From positions 136,229,955-136,293,954 of the forward strand of contig OW240914.1 in the NCBI GenBank assembly GCA_933207985.1: a DNA stretch of 64,000 nt, given 5' to 3'. The position numbers were made by a program, and so were the translations under genes. Shown in pieces: positions 33,000 through 45,651 of the stretch. Position 1 is the first letter of the stretch. Each line of letters begins with the position of its first letter. The DNA comes from Pelobates cultripes. Lineage: Eukaryota; Chordata; Amphibia; Anura; Pelobatidae. Below the pieces are notes generated by a model. That model was not told the origin of the DNA, made no database searches, and saw nothing but the letters and a program-made list of their open reading frames with translations.

Positions 33000-34356
33000 T
33001 TTAATGGATACTAAAACATTGCTGCATCTACTCGTTTTCCATCCAGTTACCCCCGGCTCTATTCTATGTAGTATTGATGTGGAGGTAATGTACTCATCAA
33101 TATTAAGATTGGAGCACAGAAGACATTACATATAGAGTATGAACACACTTGAGTTTGTGGTTGAATTATTGAATTTTATAGAAAAAAATTCCTATTCAAT
33201 AAAAAATGTTTACCACAGGAGCAGGTGCTCCTATGCCATTTTGCACTTTGGTTGGTGGGGAAATTTATGGTGTTCACAGACCAATATTCTTATTTCACTA
33301 AGTCCATATTTTTGTGGAAAAGATATGTTGATGATGTATTGATAATATGGACTGGCGCCATGAGCTCTTTCAATGCTTTGAGGATTGTCTTAATGACAGT
33401 AACCTTCATTTAAAGTTCACCATGAAAATTGGGAACATTTCCCTGAATTTTTTTGACTTTGCATTGTCCATTGATGAATCTGGGAATATACAGACTTCCT
33501 TATTTAGGAAACCTACTGCAACAAACAGTTTATTGAGATGGGCCAGTTACCATGCCTTTCACTTAAGAAGGGTATCAATGGGCAATATTTGAGGTTAAGG
33601 AGGAATTTTCATTGATGGTATTTGAAGCAAGCATATAAGAGAACCTTTGATATGTACAGAGATTTACTTTTGAATAACAAAACTGTTGAAAAACAAGACA
33701 ATCTTATACATTGTGTAGAAAATTTTGATTCTGGATGGGGCAAAGTCAAAACCATTATGAAGAGATTTTGGTCCCGTCTTACATCTAATGTACATTTGAA
33801 AGAAGCATTTACTCCCTTTGCATCATTGACAGCTAGAAGGGGTAAAAATATAAAGGGAATGTTGGTTCCTAGCCATCTCTCGAACACAAGACCACCTGGA
33901 GATTGGCTCACCAATTCTTTGGTGGGCACGTACTAGTGTGGCAGATGTGTTGCTTGTAAACTTATGTCTAGAGATTCTTAGACATGGACTGACACTCAAG
34001 GACAGGAACATTTCAAGGTTAAACAATTCTTGAAACAATTCTAACTGTAATACATCAGAGGTTGTTTACTTATTGATGTGTTCTTGAGGCATGTGGGTAA
34101 AACTTTTCAACTTCTTAAGTTTGAAAGTAAGTTATGGAGACACTCCAGTTGCTAGACATCTGAAGGCTTACCATTCAGACTCTTCAAAGAGCTTGAAGTT
34201 TGCCAAAGTGGAACATGTCAAATTGGGTCCAAGGGGAGGGAGTGGCTTAGATTTGTCCCCTAGTCATAGAGAGTGCAAGTGGATTTACAGACATAAAACT
34301 TTAGCTCCTTTGGGTCTCAATGAGGTGTTTACATATACCCTTTTTATTGTTAAATA
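33000..34356 (+). pseudogene. Penelope-like element remnant (RT and GIY-YIG region)
   Basis: Penelope-like elements encode a reverse transcriptase fused to a GIY-YIG endonuclease. Visible signatures in order are SIDVEVMYSSI (motif A Asp, near 33075), WKRYVDDVLIIW (catalytic YVDD, near 33320), and LNFFDFALSIDESGNIQTSLFRKPTATNS spread over 33447-33535. Then comes the linker with NTRPPGDWLTNS near 33890. A CGRCVAC zinc-type motif (33940) and WIYRHKTLAPLGLNE (34280-34325) mark the C-terminal endonuclease region of the Neptune group. Several frameshifts and stops break it. No long terminal repeats were recognised. Confidence 0.8.
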
Positions 34357-36206
34357 ACTCCTGCCAAGGCTTCATATGACATGGGTTTGGGTATTTTTTT
34401 GTAAATAAGTATTATACCTTTCTTGACCATTTTGTATAATTTATCATGTACATGATTGATCAGGTTTACACTTTTACATTCCTTGGCATATGTGAGCACC
34501 TTTTTGTAGTTTATTTTCCTCTTTTTCTTGTAAGTAATAGTATTCTCGTTTTAGCTAATCATGTAAAGCCTCATATTTTAACATTTTCACATTTTTCTTT
34601 TTGTTTAGCATTTCCCAAGGAATCCTTATTAGATAATATATTTTTTAGATGTGGTATCCACCATGCTTTCGTTACAAATTATACATTCTCTAGCAAGGCA
34701 CATCTACACCTAGGGAACTTTTTAGAAGAATAAGTTCTAATTGCTGGACCTCTCAAGGCAAGGGGATCACATAGTATACTGTTTATTTCACCCAGGATGA
34801 TGTTTTGAATGCCCTGGGGAGGCATTTCTCTGTATACCCCATTCAAATTTCTTCAATAAATAATACAAAATATATATATATTTTTTTTTATAAATAAAAA
34901 AAAATAAAGAGAAAACATTAGACGTAGACACAAAATGGTTGAAGATAGAATATGTACATGCGAAATTATGCCACCTGTCCATACTGTGTCCCTCTCATGA
35001 ACGTACATGTTATTCGTTGTCAAAAGTGTATTGTCAAGATTGTTGTCCTTTTTGTGCGTATTGAACCTAATGTACTAAATTAAGTGTGTTACTAACAATG
35101 CATATATTATGTCATATTACACCCACTTACCCCCTTCTTTTCTGTACACCCATTGTTTTGACTTATGACAAAATAAAAATTGTCAAATTGGAAAAAATAT
35201 AATATATATAAAATATGTCCATTACTCCAAAAGTTGTTTTTAGTACACTTTGATGAAATCATGGTCACTGCCTGTTAATCAGGAAGAAGTGATCTCTGAA
35301 CACATAGATTGACCATTGTTTATTTATATATTCAATTAAGTAGAAGATTGACCATTGTTTGACTCATTATGCAACATGCGCCTTTTGCATTTTTTCTTTT
35401 GTTTCCCCTCCTTTGGATATTTTTTTTTTATTAGGAAAACTTAAAAATACCTGACTGCATCTGTTTTCCCTAATGTCATGGTATGTTGCATCCTAACATG
35501 CCAATATCCAGTTGCATCACAGTCACTTATAATAAAATGCAAATTGCTATTTTTCATCATGGATACATTATTATGATGCCTGTAGTGTTTTCCCTTGCTT
35601 TATCTGATGGTTTCCAACTGGTTGCCTGTTTAATTACTCGGATTATACTACAAGGGAGTATTATACTACTAAGGAATATTATGACCCCATACTTGATAAT
35701 ATTCACTGAGGTTCTGCATTAACTTTAATTCTTAGTATCTTTTTATGAAGTGCGTGTGTCATTCGAAAAAACAATTTTCCTGATGCACTTAGATGTCCCG
35801 GGCAGGCACTTTATTAAGAAGGGATGCCTCTTGTAGGTAACTTTCCTATTTAACCGAGTAACATACGGCAGTCTTGTTTTGCACCAGATGAAGGCCCATG
35901 TTGAGTGTCTGGCTTTCTCTCTCTCTCTCTCTCTCTTTTTTTTTTAATTGGCACTGATTTAATTAAGTTTTCGAGGTGGATAGTAATGTGAGAGACTTAG
36001 ACAGATATAGGTGAGGATTGATTTAGTGGTGTGTAGGAGTCCTGGTTAGATGTCTCCAGGGCTCTGATGAACTTGGGTGTGTTTTAATTGATTAAATATC
36101 TGCAGTATATCAACTTTGTAGATTGCACAGATTCAACCACATTTTCTTTCTCACAAGCTTGTAATAATGTATAACCTGTCGTTCCTATATGTTTAGAGAT
36201 TGTTTC
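34357..36206. other. No gene; AT-rich
   Basis: Continues as possible 3' part of the Penelope-like remnant, then unique AT-rich sequence with a CT run at 35917-35934. Nothing supportable as a gene. Confidence 0.5.
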
Positions 36207-36565
36207 TTAAAGGGACACTATAGTCACCAGAACAACTACAGATTAATGCAGTTGTTCTGGTGAGTATAGTATGTCCCTGCAGGCATTTTCATGTAAACAC
36301 TGCCCTTTCAAATAAAAGGCAGTGTTTACTTTGCTGCCTAGGGACACTTCCAGTGGCAGTCACTCAGACGATCACTAGAGGAGCTTCCTGGGTCAGTGTT
36401 GCACAACATGCAGCACTGACGTTCAGCATCTCCACACTTTGAATTGAACTTTCCCCAAAGAGATACGTTGATTTCTGACATCTCTATGCTAAATGCAGCC
36501 AGCGCTGCATTTAGCTCTGCCCCTGCCTCGCTTCCTTGGCTGAGATAATCAGAATTGAGTTGAAA
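36207..36565 (+). mobile_element. T2-like MITE, right end missing
   Basis: It starts TTAAAGGGACACTATAG with the hairpin AGAACAACTACAG..TGCAGTTGTTCT. It then shows the AAACACTGCCC..GGCAGTGTTT hairpin shared with the reversed copy at 26640-27101. The right terminal repeat cannot be found; the boundary near 36565 is approximate. Confidence 0.7.
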
Positions 36566-39507
36566 TAGTATGATGGACTTCAATTATTAGGTTGTATTCC
36601 TAGTTAAAGAGGTCCTGTCATGCTCCCCCTCCTTTCCCACCCCATTTACTGATGACGGGGATCAAGTCTCTACTCTGGAGCAGATGGACCATTCATTCCG
36701 ATACCAACAAACTCTTGACTAGTCACATTAGTTAGCCACAAATTGGATCTTGTTGGGTGCTTGTTTTGTCTGAATGTGGATGCTGTCAATATATGTCCCA
36801 TATGTGTCACTTGATCTGGTACACTCATCTCGGTAGTAGTGTTGAGTTCATATGAGTGATAACACCAAGTCAAGAATGGTGTTACACAAGAAAAACTCTA
36901 ACTTCCAAATTAGATCTACCAACCACCCATCTAGTCTCCCTGTAGATCTCATTTGCCGTTCACCTGACTGACATTTCCATCTCTGAAGAAAAATAATTAG
37001 CCAAACGTTTATCTTTATCAGCTTCAGGGTGCTAAGAGTATCAACCTACCATACACAACATTAGACACAACACCGGCCAATAAGAAGGCCTCTAACTGTT
37101 CAAGTTTAGACAGAGCTATGTAATTAATTAGCCAAACTGTATCACTCTGTTACAACAAACAGGTGTGAAGCCTGCACTACCGCATCCCATATTGCGTTAC
37201 CAAAAGCCAATTACCAGCCCTGGCGCAATATCCAGGTATTGGAGTCAACTCAAATTCAGGCTGTAGTTTCTGTAGTAACAGTCTGGGAATTGTGCCAAAT
37301 CTGCTGTTGAACATTTTGCTACAATGTTGCTACATTATTTGGCAGCATTTTGGAGAGATAATGGAGGGGGACTTGTTGGCACACAGAGAACATCTATGAT
37401 TATCTATGATTGATTTCCAAATATATGTTATAGCAGCACAGTCAAGCTGTTACAGTTACATTCGCACAAACATTCAATATTAAATGCAGATTTTCAATAA
37501 ATTATACAATTTTTACATTATCTAATCCCCAGAATGATTTAAAGTGGAGCATTCTTTTAATATAATGTAGTATACATGTTAATTTGGGAAGTTGTAATGC
37601 CCATAGCAAGTCTAAATTATAGAGATTTCTGATACTGGTTAATCCATTATGTCTGAGCTGCTATGTTTTCTGAGGATTCTGCCGACAGCAGTCAGGCTGC
37701 CTAACTATTTTAGGCGAGGGCCAGTGACCCTAGTTTACTTTTTATTTCCCATCCATTTATGTCTTCAAGAGAGGCTGATGGGGACATATTTTAAACCAAA
37801 AAGCTGTTGCTAATGCCGTGTTGCAAAAAATAATTGATAAGTATACAAGACAAGGAAAATGTAGATATGTATGTGTATATCAATCTACTGTTATAAAAAA
37901 GAAATAGATCCCATGACTTCCAATAAACACACACAAGCCAAACAAATAGGTAAACCCTTTAACTGTTGTCAAGTATTACAAACAGCAGACTGTTTATTGG
38001 TTATCATGGAAACTAATTGCTCAATCATATTTTCATAAATACAATGCCTGTCCTCTGGTATTAACCCCTTAAGGACAGATGATGGAAATATTCCATCATG
38101 ATTCCCTTTTATTCCAGAAGTCGTGTCCTTAAGGGGTTAATATACAATAAATTCAAGTTCTTGGAGGAACCATTCCTGGGCTAGTTATGAAATAGTTTGG
38201 ACCGGTTGTAGATCGCTCTTCACTATAACAAATGTAAAATGCTTAATAGTTTTGGTGGTTCTTATCAAAATGGCATCTACAAGTATGTGCAAGAATGGAA
38301 AGACATGAACATGCAAGTTTAGTTATGGTTTCAATAAGCATAACTGAATGAGAAATATTATGGAAAAAGAAAGTGAACCTGTGATGACATCATTAACCCA
38401 CGAGTAAGCACTCACTAATGTAGTTTACATTTCACCTTTCCAGTATGCCCCTCTTAAGTAATGCCATCATCCATCGCCCACTGAGCTGCGCTCAACCCCC
38501 CCTTCTTACATGTGGGTAAGACCATCTTTCAGACACGGAAGAGATGGATGACATCACTGCACCCACAGTTATGAGTCAACTTTGATGATGTAGCTAATGA
38601 GCAAGGGCTAAAGCATACAGAAACCCATGAGAAAGGAAATCAGAAACCAGATGGTGATATTTATACATGGGGAAAACCAGTTGTACCTTTACAACATGTT
38701 CATCAACTTCCAGGTCTTGTACTTCTCTGCAACCAATTGAGCAATGGTCAACCTGCACGGGGTTCAAGCAGGCTGGTGTTCATACTTGGCAGCTGGAAAA
38801 CTCTGCATTTGTGTTGTTTATTTATTTTGCTATATTTCTATTGCTTGAAAAATTAAACCATTAAAAAGTGCTGTCCATCTTACACAGTCCAGTTCTTTTT
38901 TGCAAAATGTATAAACTAAGATAGGATATTTTATTAATAAAACCTGTACAACCTGTAGGGAACAGTGAGGGAACCCTCCCATTCATTTGGCAAATTACAG
39001 ATATCATGAACTACTCTTTTCCTGCACAGTTCTAATATAGGATCATGCGCAAATAGAAAACTTCTGTGCCAAGGAATTAAAAGACTCTGTTTTATTACAG
39101 CATAGTTGTCTTGTACTGAAAATGTATCTAGAAGTGTATGCCTCTGTTTATTCTCTGATCACGATATTCTAGTAAATAATGGTGGTAGGGAAAAATGGAA
39201 GTGGTAGGAAATATAGATTAGTAGGTTGTTTAGCCTTTCTATATTCACAGTGTGGGACTCAAAAACTAAATTCTGTCTATGCTATTTTTACTAGGGAATA
39301 TGGACATTTTGTCAGAGAAAATCACACTGTGAGCTGTAGGCTAAACTACCTCCTGGAAGTTAAGAGTTCTAAACTGTAGAAGCAAAGTACCATCATAACC
39401 CAACCTAAAATAGCCACCATTAATATAGCTCCTACTAGGGTGAAGAATTTTAGCAGCCATTTACAATTTTCTTTATCCATATTAATTTAAAAGAATATTT
39501 ATAAATG
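36566..39507. other. No gene; unique AT-rich sequence
   Basis: Apart from the small MITE at 38061-38140 nothing is recognised. Short ORFs here (for example 38667-38864) have no family features. Confidence 0.5.
38061..38140. mobile_element. 80-bp palindromic MITE
   Basis: The ends are a perfect 16-base inverted repeat TTAACCCCTTAAGGAC / GTCCTTAAGGGGTTAA. An inner ATGATGGAA..TTCCATCAT hairpin lies at 38080-38101. The end sequence is that of the larger TTAACCCC-type elements at the left edge and at 48371, so this is probably an extreme deletion form. Confidence 0.85.
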
Positions 39508-39524
39508 ATGAATATTGTTTGTTT

Positions 39525-42500
39525 GTTTTTTTGGCTTTATACATTTTTATTAGTTTTATCACAAAATACATAAAAAAAACATTTACATACAGCACACTCA
39601 GCATAGGTATTGGTTTGAGACAGGTTACACATAAAGAATAAAAGACACATACACCAGTCTATCAAACAGTACATAATGTCTTGATATGCTAATAAACCCA
39701 AATTACAAATAATAACCTGCTCCCTTCACACCTCTACCCGGTGGGTACTCTGCCCAAATCTCATCTCCAATCTCCCCATTAACCTATATTAGAGACATAT
39801 TCCAACTCCACATATTGATCATCATCTACAACCCTATCCTAGAGGAGAGGCCCTATAACATAAAAGGTACTCTATATGGATAGGAATGAGGAAATATTCC
39901 AAAAGCTGTATAGTAGGAAATCCGGGAAAATGGGATATGTCCGTGTCAAAACCCTCAATACCCATGTATAACAAACGCACACATATCACATACATTGTTC
40001 CAAAATTCCATGGGGAAGTGAGCTGATGAGGAACAAAAACTATAAAGAATTTTGTCCATGGGATAAACAATAGTCGTCCCAAATGGCCCACCTATACTTC
40101 GGGGCTATGTAATCCCCTAAGTGTCCATCCTCTCTTTCTAATGCTCTATTTCTCTGCATCACCCTTTCCACATCTGACCATTTTGGCAACCTCCTTGCTT
40201 TCCAATTTACAACAATCAACCATTTCGCTATTGAAAGAATACAAAGCAGGAGGGATTTTAGTTATTTTGTGCGGTAACTAGGTATGAAGTGAAACAGAGC
40301 CAGTTCTGGGGTTAAATTAATCTTTTCACCAATGATAGAAGACACCCCATGATTTACCTCCTTCCAATACTTTTGTATGTGAGGACAGAACCACCACATA
40401 TGTATCGCTGAGCCTACTTGGTTACAACCTCTCCAACAAAATTTAGAAGTGTCATCTTTCTTCATTTGCCAAAGTTTAAGCGGCGTTACATACCATCTAT
40501 TTACAATTTTAAAGTATAACTCCCTGTATAAAACGTGTTTAATTAACATGGGCCAGGATTGATTTAATTCTTCTTCACAAATTCTCATATTTAGACATTT
40601 GGTGTTCAAATCCCCATCTCTCAAAAGACCAAAACATTTCGAAAGCATATGCTTCCTATTTGTTGAACATATTATTTTTCACAAGGAGTCAACTGTCTAA
40701 ACTCTTTTAGGCGATAGCTTGATGAATAAATACTCAATTTCAACCTATTGTATTCTAACCACATGTTAGCTGGAATATTAAACTTAGACTGAATATCGTC
40801 AAATGGAAGGAATTCATTATCAACATATAAGTCTCTTAAGTATCTACATCCAACCTTTAGTAATATTCCTAGCAAAGGAGAATGAATCTTCTCCTGAATC
40901 CATAAAATAGGCGTGATCTGACTTGGAAATGGGATCAGAGAGTATTTATGATTCAAATTCCACCAGCCTTTGAGAATATGCCATAATGGTGAAGTTTTAC
41001 TATGCACTAGACCACTGGATAGATCATCTCGAAAGAGAATTGAGTTCAGAAGTGTTTCCTTAAAAAAGAAGGCTTCTATCGAAACCCAATTAATGTTTTG
41101 TACCTCTTCCTCCCATCTCAGTGTATGTGCCAGAAGGGAGGCTTCCTGATACTTCTGAATGTCTGGATATGCAATCCCACCATCAGAATTTTTTTTGGCC
41201 AATATTGGTATCTTAATTTGCATTCTTTTATTCTGATAGATGAATACATCTATCTATCGCCCGTTGTAAATTATTCAACAAATAAACGGGACAGTGCCAG
41301 GGTATACATCGCATAATATAGGTGATCTTAGGTAATAAAGTAATCTTAATCGCTGCTATTCTACCTGACCAAGACATCTTAAGATTTTTCCATGTAGATA
41401 GCACTTGCATTATATTAGAATAAACTAGTTGGAAGTTAACTGTTATAGTTTTTTTCATTTCAGCGAATAATTTAATTCCTAAATGAGTTATTGAATATTG
41501 CCAATTAAACTGATATAGTTGGCTAAGAAAATTTTTCTCAGACCGCCCCATATTAAGGCACATCGCTTCCAATTTTTTTACATTTAATTTATAGAGATTT
41601 ATAGAGATTTCACTATATTCAGTTATAACCTCTTGAAGGGCTATTAGGGATTTTTCCGGATTTTCTATTGTTATTATTACATCATCAGCATAAAGAGAGA
41701 TTACATGGGATTTTCGATTTACAACAATTCCTGTTATATCAAGAGATCCCTTATCGCACACGCCAGTGGCACAATAATCAGAGCAAAAATTAGAGGAGAC
41801 AGTGGGCAACCTTGCCTAGTACCATTTGAGATGACAAAACTTTCAGACCGAAAGTTTTGACCCGTTACACACGCAGATGGAGATGTATATAGAGCAGCTA
41901 TCGCCTTAGAGGCAAAATCACCTAAGCCATATTTTGACAGGGTATGGAACATAAAGTCCCAATCCACCCTGTCAAATTCTTTCTTAGCATCCAGACCCAC
42001 GAATACTGTAGTTGTTTTTTTATTTTTAACCACTAAGATTAAATTAAAAAGTTTCCTAATGTTATCTGAGCCCTGTCTCCCCTGGATAAAACCTGTTTGA
42101 TCTGAATTAATCAGATTGTGGATATGTTTATTCAATCTTTCCGCAAAAATTTTTGCATCAATCTTAATATCCACGTTTAGTAGAGAAATAGGTCTAAAAT
42201 CCCTACACTCAGGGGTTGTTTTGGGGGTTGTTATTATTTGAGCTTCTAACATTTCTGGGTGTGCTTGACCGGTCTTCTTAATTTCGTTTAAAATTTGACA
42301 CAGATAGCTGGAGATCACCTCTTGACAAAGTGAATAAAATTGATTAACTAGGCCATCAGGTCCATGAGCTGAGCCACATCTCAGTTTAGAGATTGCCCAT
42401 TTAACTTCCTGTTCCGTTATATCTTCATTTAATTTTACCAGCTCTGTTTGAGAAACCCTGAGAAGATAGATCTTATCTAAAAATTCCGCAATTCCCCTTT

Positions 42501-44108
42501 TTTTCCCCACTAACATCTATGTTAGAGGAATTCAAATTATAAAGATCATGGTAATATTTCTCAAAACATGCGGCAATATCATCAGGTTTAACAAACTTTT
42601 TTTATTACATAATAACTTGTCTATTCTATTGTTGTTTAATTTTTATTTCAACTTACTAGCCATCAATTTCCCTGCTCTATTTTGGCCATGATACGATCTT
42701 TGTTGGGCAGCCCATAAAGATGTATCCACCAATAGTTGCTGAATTCTTTTTATTTGTAATTGTAATTCTCAAATTTTATTTATCTTTAAATCAGATGGAG
42801 ATTTTTTATTTTCTCTGTCCAATAATACCAATTCTACATGTAAATCTCTTAATGATTTACCTCTCTTCTTCTTTAAAACTGCCTGCCATTTTATCATTAT
42901 CCCTGATATAAGAAAGCCATACTATTTCTTTAGAATTTACGGTTCCATCATTTCTTAAAAAGAAAGCAGCCGTTTCATTGTTTAAGTTTTTAAGTATTTC
43001 CTGATCTTTTAATAATTCTGTATTCATCCTCCATGATCTCTTGTTCTGAACGGGAGGGTCAATATCCAAACTTACTCCAACCAAACCATGATCAGACCAA
43101 GTGATCACCCCTATTTCTGAATGTTTAATCTTTGAGATGCCCTGCCCATCCACAAAAATGTAATCCAATCTACTATACATTTTATGTCCATATGAAAAAA
43201 ATGAGTAGTCTCTCTCTAAAGGGTGGAAAATTCTCCATGTATCAAAAAGATTATATTTTAATAATACTTTATTAAACTTTTTAGAATTTTGAACTAGATG
43301 AGGATCCAATTTTATCTCTCCCATAAAGTTTCTATCTACAGATGGATCCAAAGGCAAATTAAAATCTCCACAGACGACTAAAGTCCCTATAAAAAATGTT
43401 TTCATTACTTTCAATGTCTGAGTAATAATTTTAATTTGCCCTTTATTAGGGACATACATATTTAAGATTGTAAATTTCTGGGAATTAATCAAACCTGCCC
43501 ATAGTAAATATCGTCCTTCTTTATCATTTATGACAATGTCTTCTTTTATTATTAGTGTTTTATTAAATATTATTGAAACCCCACTCGATTTACTTCTCGA
43601 GTAAGTAGCATTATAAGGATTAGAATAATATCTATTACCAAAAAAGGGAATTTTATTAGTCTGCCAGTGAGTTTCTTGCAAACATATAATGTTCGGTTTA
43701 CCCTTAACAAGTTTTTAAAAGCTATACTTCTTTTACCCATAGTGTTTAAACCCTGGACATTTTGACTAATAATCCTGAGTGTGAACCAAACTCACCACGA
43801 CTCTGAGGCTAAACTACCTCCATCAGCACCTCCCACCCCATGTCTCAGAACCTCCCAAATAACATAATAAACACATTCGCACCCATTTATCCATAAAATA
43901 AAAAATTGATGTGATACAATCATCTTCTTAAAGGATCTACCTACTTAGAAAGACCCCACTTCTCACTCTACCACCTTTAGAAGTGGCAGATAAATCTACG
44001 TTTCGTCGAACTACCTCAGTTCGAGACCTTAGCGGAGGTCCCCCGTCAGACTTGTCGGTGGTCTTTATATTCATCCTCAACAACAACAACAGCCCAAAAT
44101 AAATATAA
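39525..44108 (-). mobile_element. Tx1/L1-type LINE, 5'-truncated, with 17-bp target duplication
   Basis: The insertion is bounded by ATGAATATTGTTTGTTT at 39508-39524 and again at 44109-44125. Read on the minus strand it has about 350 bp of leader or ORF1-end sequence (44108-43760), the ORF2 remnant and a 3' UTR of about 700 bp ending in an A-rich tail (T-run at about 39525 on plus). A long target duplication plus an A-rich tail is the mark of target-primed reverse transcription. Confidence 0.9.
40262..43760 (-). pseudogene. Tx1/L1 ORF2 (endonuclease and reverse transcriptase), frameshifted
   Basis: ORF2 begins near 43760 with SQNVQGLNTMGKRS-like text. It continues with an apurinic-type endonuclease (MQETHW at 43681, VVCGDFNLPLDPSVDR, and SDHGLV near 43090). 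The reverse transcriptase follows: PISLLNVDIKI, AERLNKHI, QTGFIQGRQ, then GTRQGCPLSPLIFAL (about 41790-41830). The catalytic YADDVI falls near 41690, and TrpCys-rich C-terminal text (FCWRGCNQVGSAIHMWWFCP, near 40420) follows. The readable pieces lie in alternating frames (breaks near 42857-42516, 41800, 41225 and 40660), so at least four frameshifts have accumulated. The catalytic residues are still visible, but the gene cannot make one protein. Confidence 0.9.
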
Positions 44109-44302
44109 ATGAATATTGTTTGTTTAATCAACCTATAATAATTGCTTGCAGATCTGACAGGTAGGATGAGTCATATTTTCCAAACCCTCAGTGACAGGTA
44201 GTAAGAAAAAATAAAACAAAGTTAGAGAGGGTGTAATATAAGAGCCAATAAGAATCTAAATTTCCAGCATTCCACTGGTCAGGGATATGGCAGATCATTT
44301 TT

Positions 44303-45637
44303 TTTTTTTTTTTTAAATTCTTTATTTTAGTTGTGCTCGGAATAACAACAATCTTGCGTGGCCACAACAGCCGTAGCAATCCTATTTATAACATTTCAAA
44401 TTGTGGCATATCAGAAAGCACATTTTATACATATATTATATGAAATTAGCAAACCATGTGATATCCATATACAGCAGGAACCATACTATAACATTAGATT
44501 AACAGGCTATGGGACTTCAGGCGTTTATATCAAGTAGTAGGCTTCCTGTGAGTTTTAGGCAACAAGCTTGAAAGTTTTAATAAATGATTATCGTCGTAAG
44601 TAATGGACATGCTTAACTGAGTTTGCTTACAAATTGTGTCACACTTAGATAAGTAGGCAACATGCATAAAGTTTTAACTGTGTATGAACTACCACTGTTG
44701 AGTGCTGAGTGTCACCCCCTCACCCCCCCTATTACTTGTTCAGTCCAGGTTTATAGACTAAATTTGTGTGGCAGAGAGACTTGCTTTCAAAGTGTCCTCA
44801 CATGTCTCTCGGTAATCTCTGCTTTCTTTGGGCTCAGCGTGTTCCCGCCGCAGGTCGGCTGCCCATGTGTGGTGTGATTCCGTCGGGGTCACCTGGTGGG
44901 CGCTGTGCAGCAGACCATGGGTAGTGTGTGGCTCCCAGCAGGGTACCTCTGGATCTCAATGTGTCAGGGTAATGACAAGTTGCGGCTCAGGATCCTGTGG
45001 TCTGTTCTGTGTGGCTTGTGTTTGCCCTCTTCACTGCCTGTCGCGGTCTTATCCAGGCTGTGTGGCTCATTTAAATGTGAGGATGCCTGCGGGTGGATGG
45101 CTGCAGTAGTGGTCTGTGCTGCTGGTGCCTTCAATCTGTCTTGTTTGCTGCCATTGCAGGTAAGTAAGTGGTTTCTGGTTTCAGCGCCCGCACATGTGGC
45201 CTCCGCCATCTTGGTTGCACTGTTTCCATTGCGGGTCGGGGCACCTTTGCTGCGGCACCTTGTGTGCATTGTGGTGGTCGGGGCTCGAGGGTGAGGACTG
45301 GGATCACCCCCCCGGTCCATAGGGGGGGGAACGGAGCCGGTTCCTCGCGGGTCTGGCTCTTGGCAGAGCACCAATTGGCATGACAGCTGGGCAGCGGCCG
45401 TCTGCCCCGCTCACCGCCGGAGTAGGCCTCGTTGTGCCAGTAAGGATTCTTCCTCCAGGGGACTGAAACCCATTGGGCCAGCCTCACCCTGGTTTTAGTG
45501 CTCTCCACCCGGTAAGGGCCACCATCGCCGGACGTTTTTATGTTGTAAATCTCGATTTTATAGCTTAGTTAGTCTGTAGTTGCTGGAGCTGGTCTTACAT
45601 GCGCCTGTCCAGCTCGGCGGTCCGGCCCCGCCCCCCC
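44303..45637 (-). mobile_element. Short L1-like retroelement with 14-bp target duplication
   Basis: It is flanked by GGCAGATCATTTTT at 44289-44302 and 45638-45651. On the minus strand it begins with a G-run and GGGGCGGGGCCGGACC, is CpG-rich for about 500 bp, and contains an AAGATGGCGG YY1-type site (45212-45203). It ends with AATAAA (44326-44321) about ten bases before an A-tail of some 18. The G-rich start, YY1 site and A-tail recall mammalian L1 5' and 3' ends, yet no ORF2 is present. At 1.34 kb it is either an internally deleted LINE or a non-autonomous partner of one. Confidence 0.75.
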
Positions 45638-45651
45638 GGCAGATCATTTTT

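Noticed and set aside
36960..37020. Second hammerhead-like word (CTGAAGA..CAAACG)
   Set aside because: The GAAA of the core reads CAAA and stem II does not pair. It is at best a decayed relic.
44828..45508. Overlapping ORFs on both strands in the short retroelement
   Set aside because: They are GC-rich and overlap in opposite strands with no recognisable motif. They are best explained by low stop frequency in CpG-rich leader sequence.
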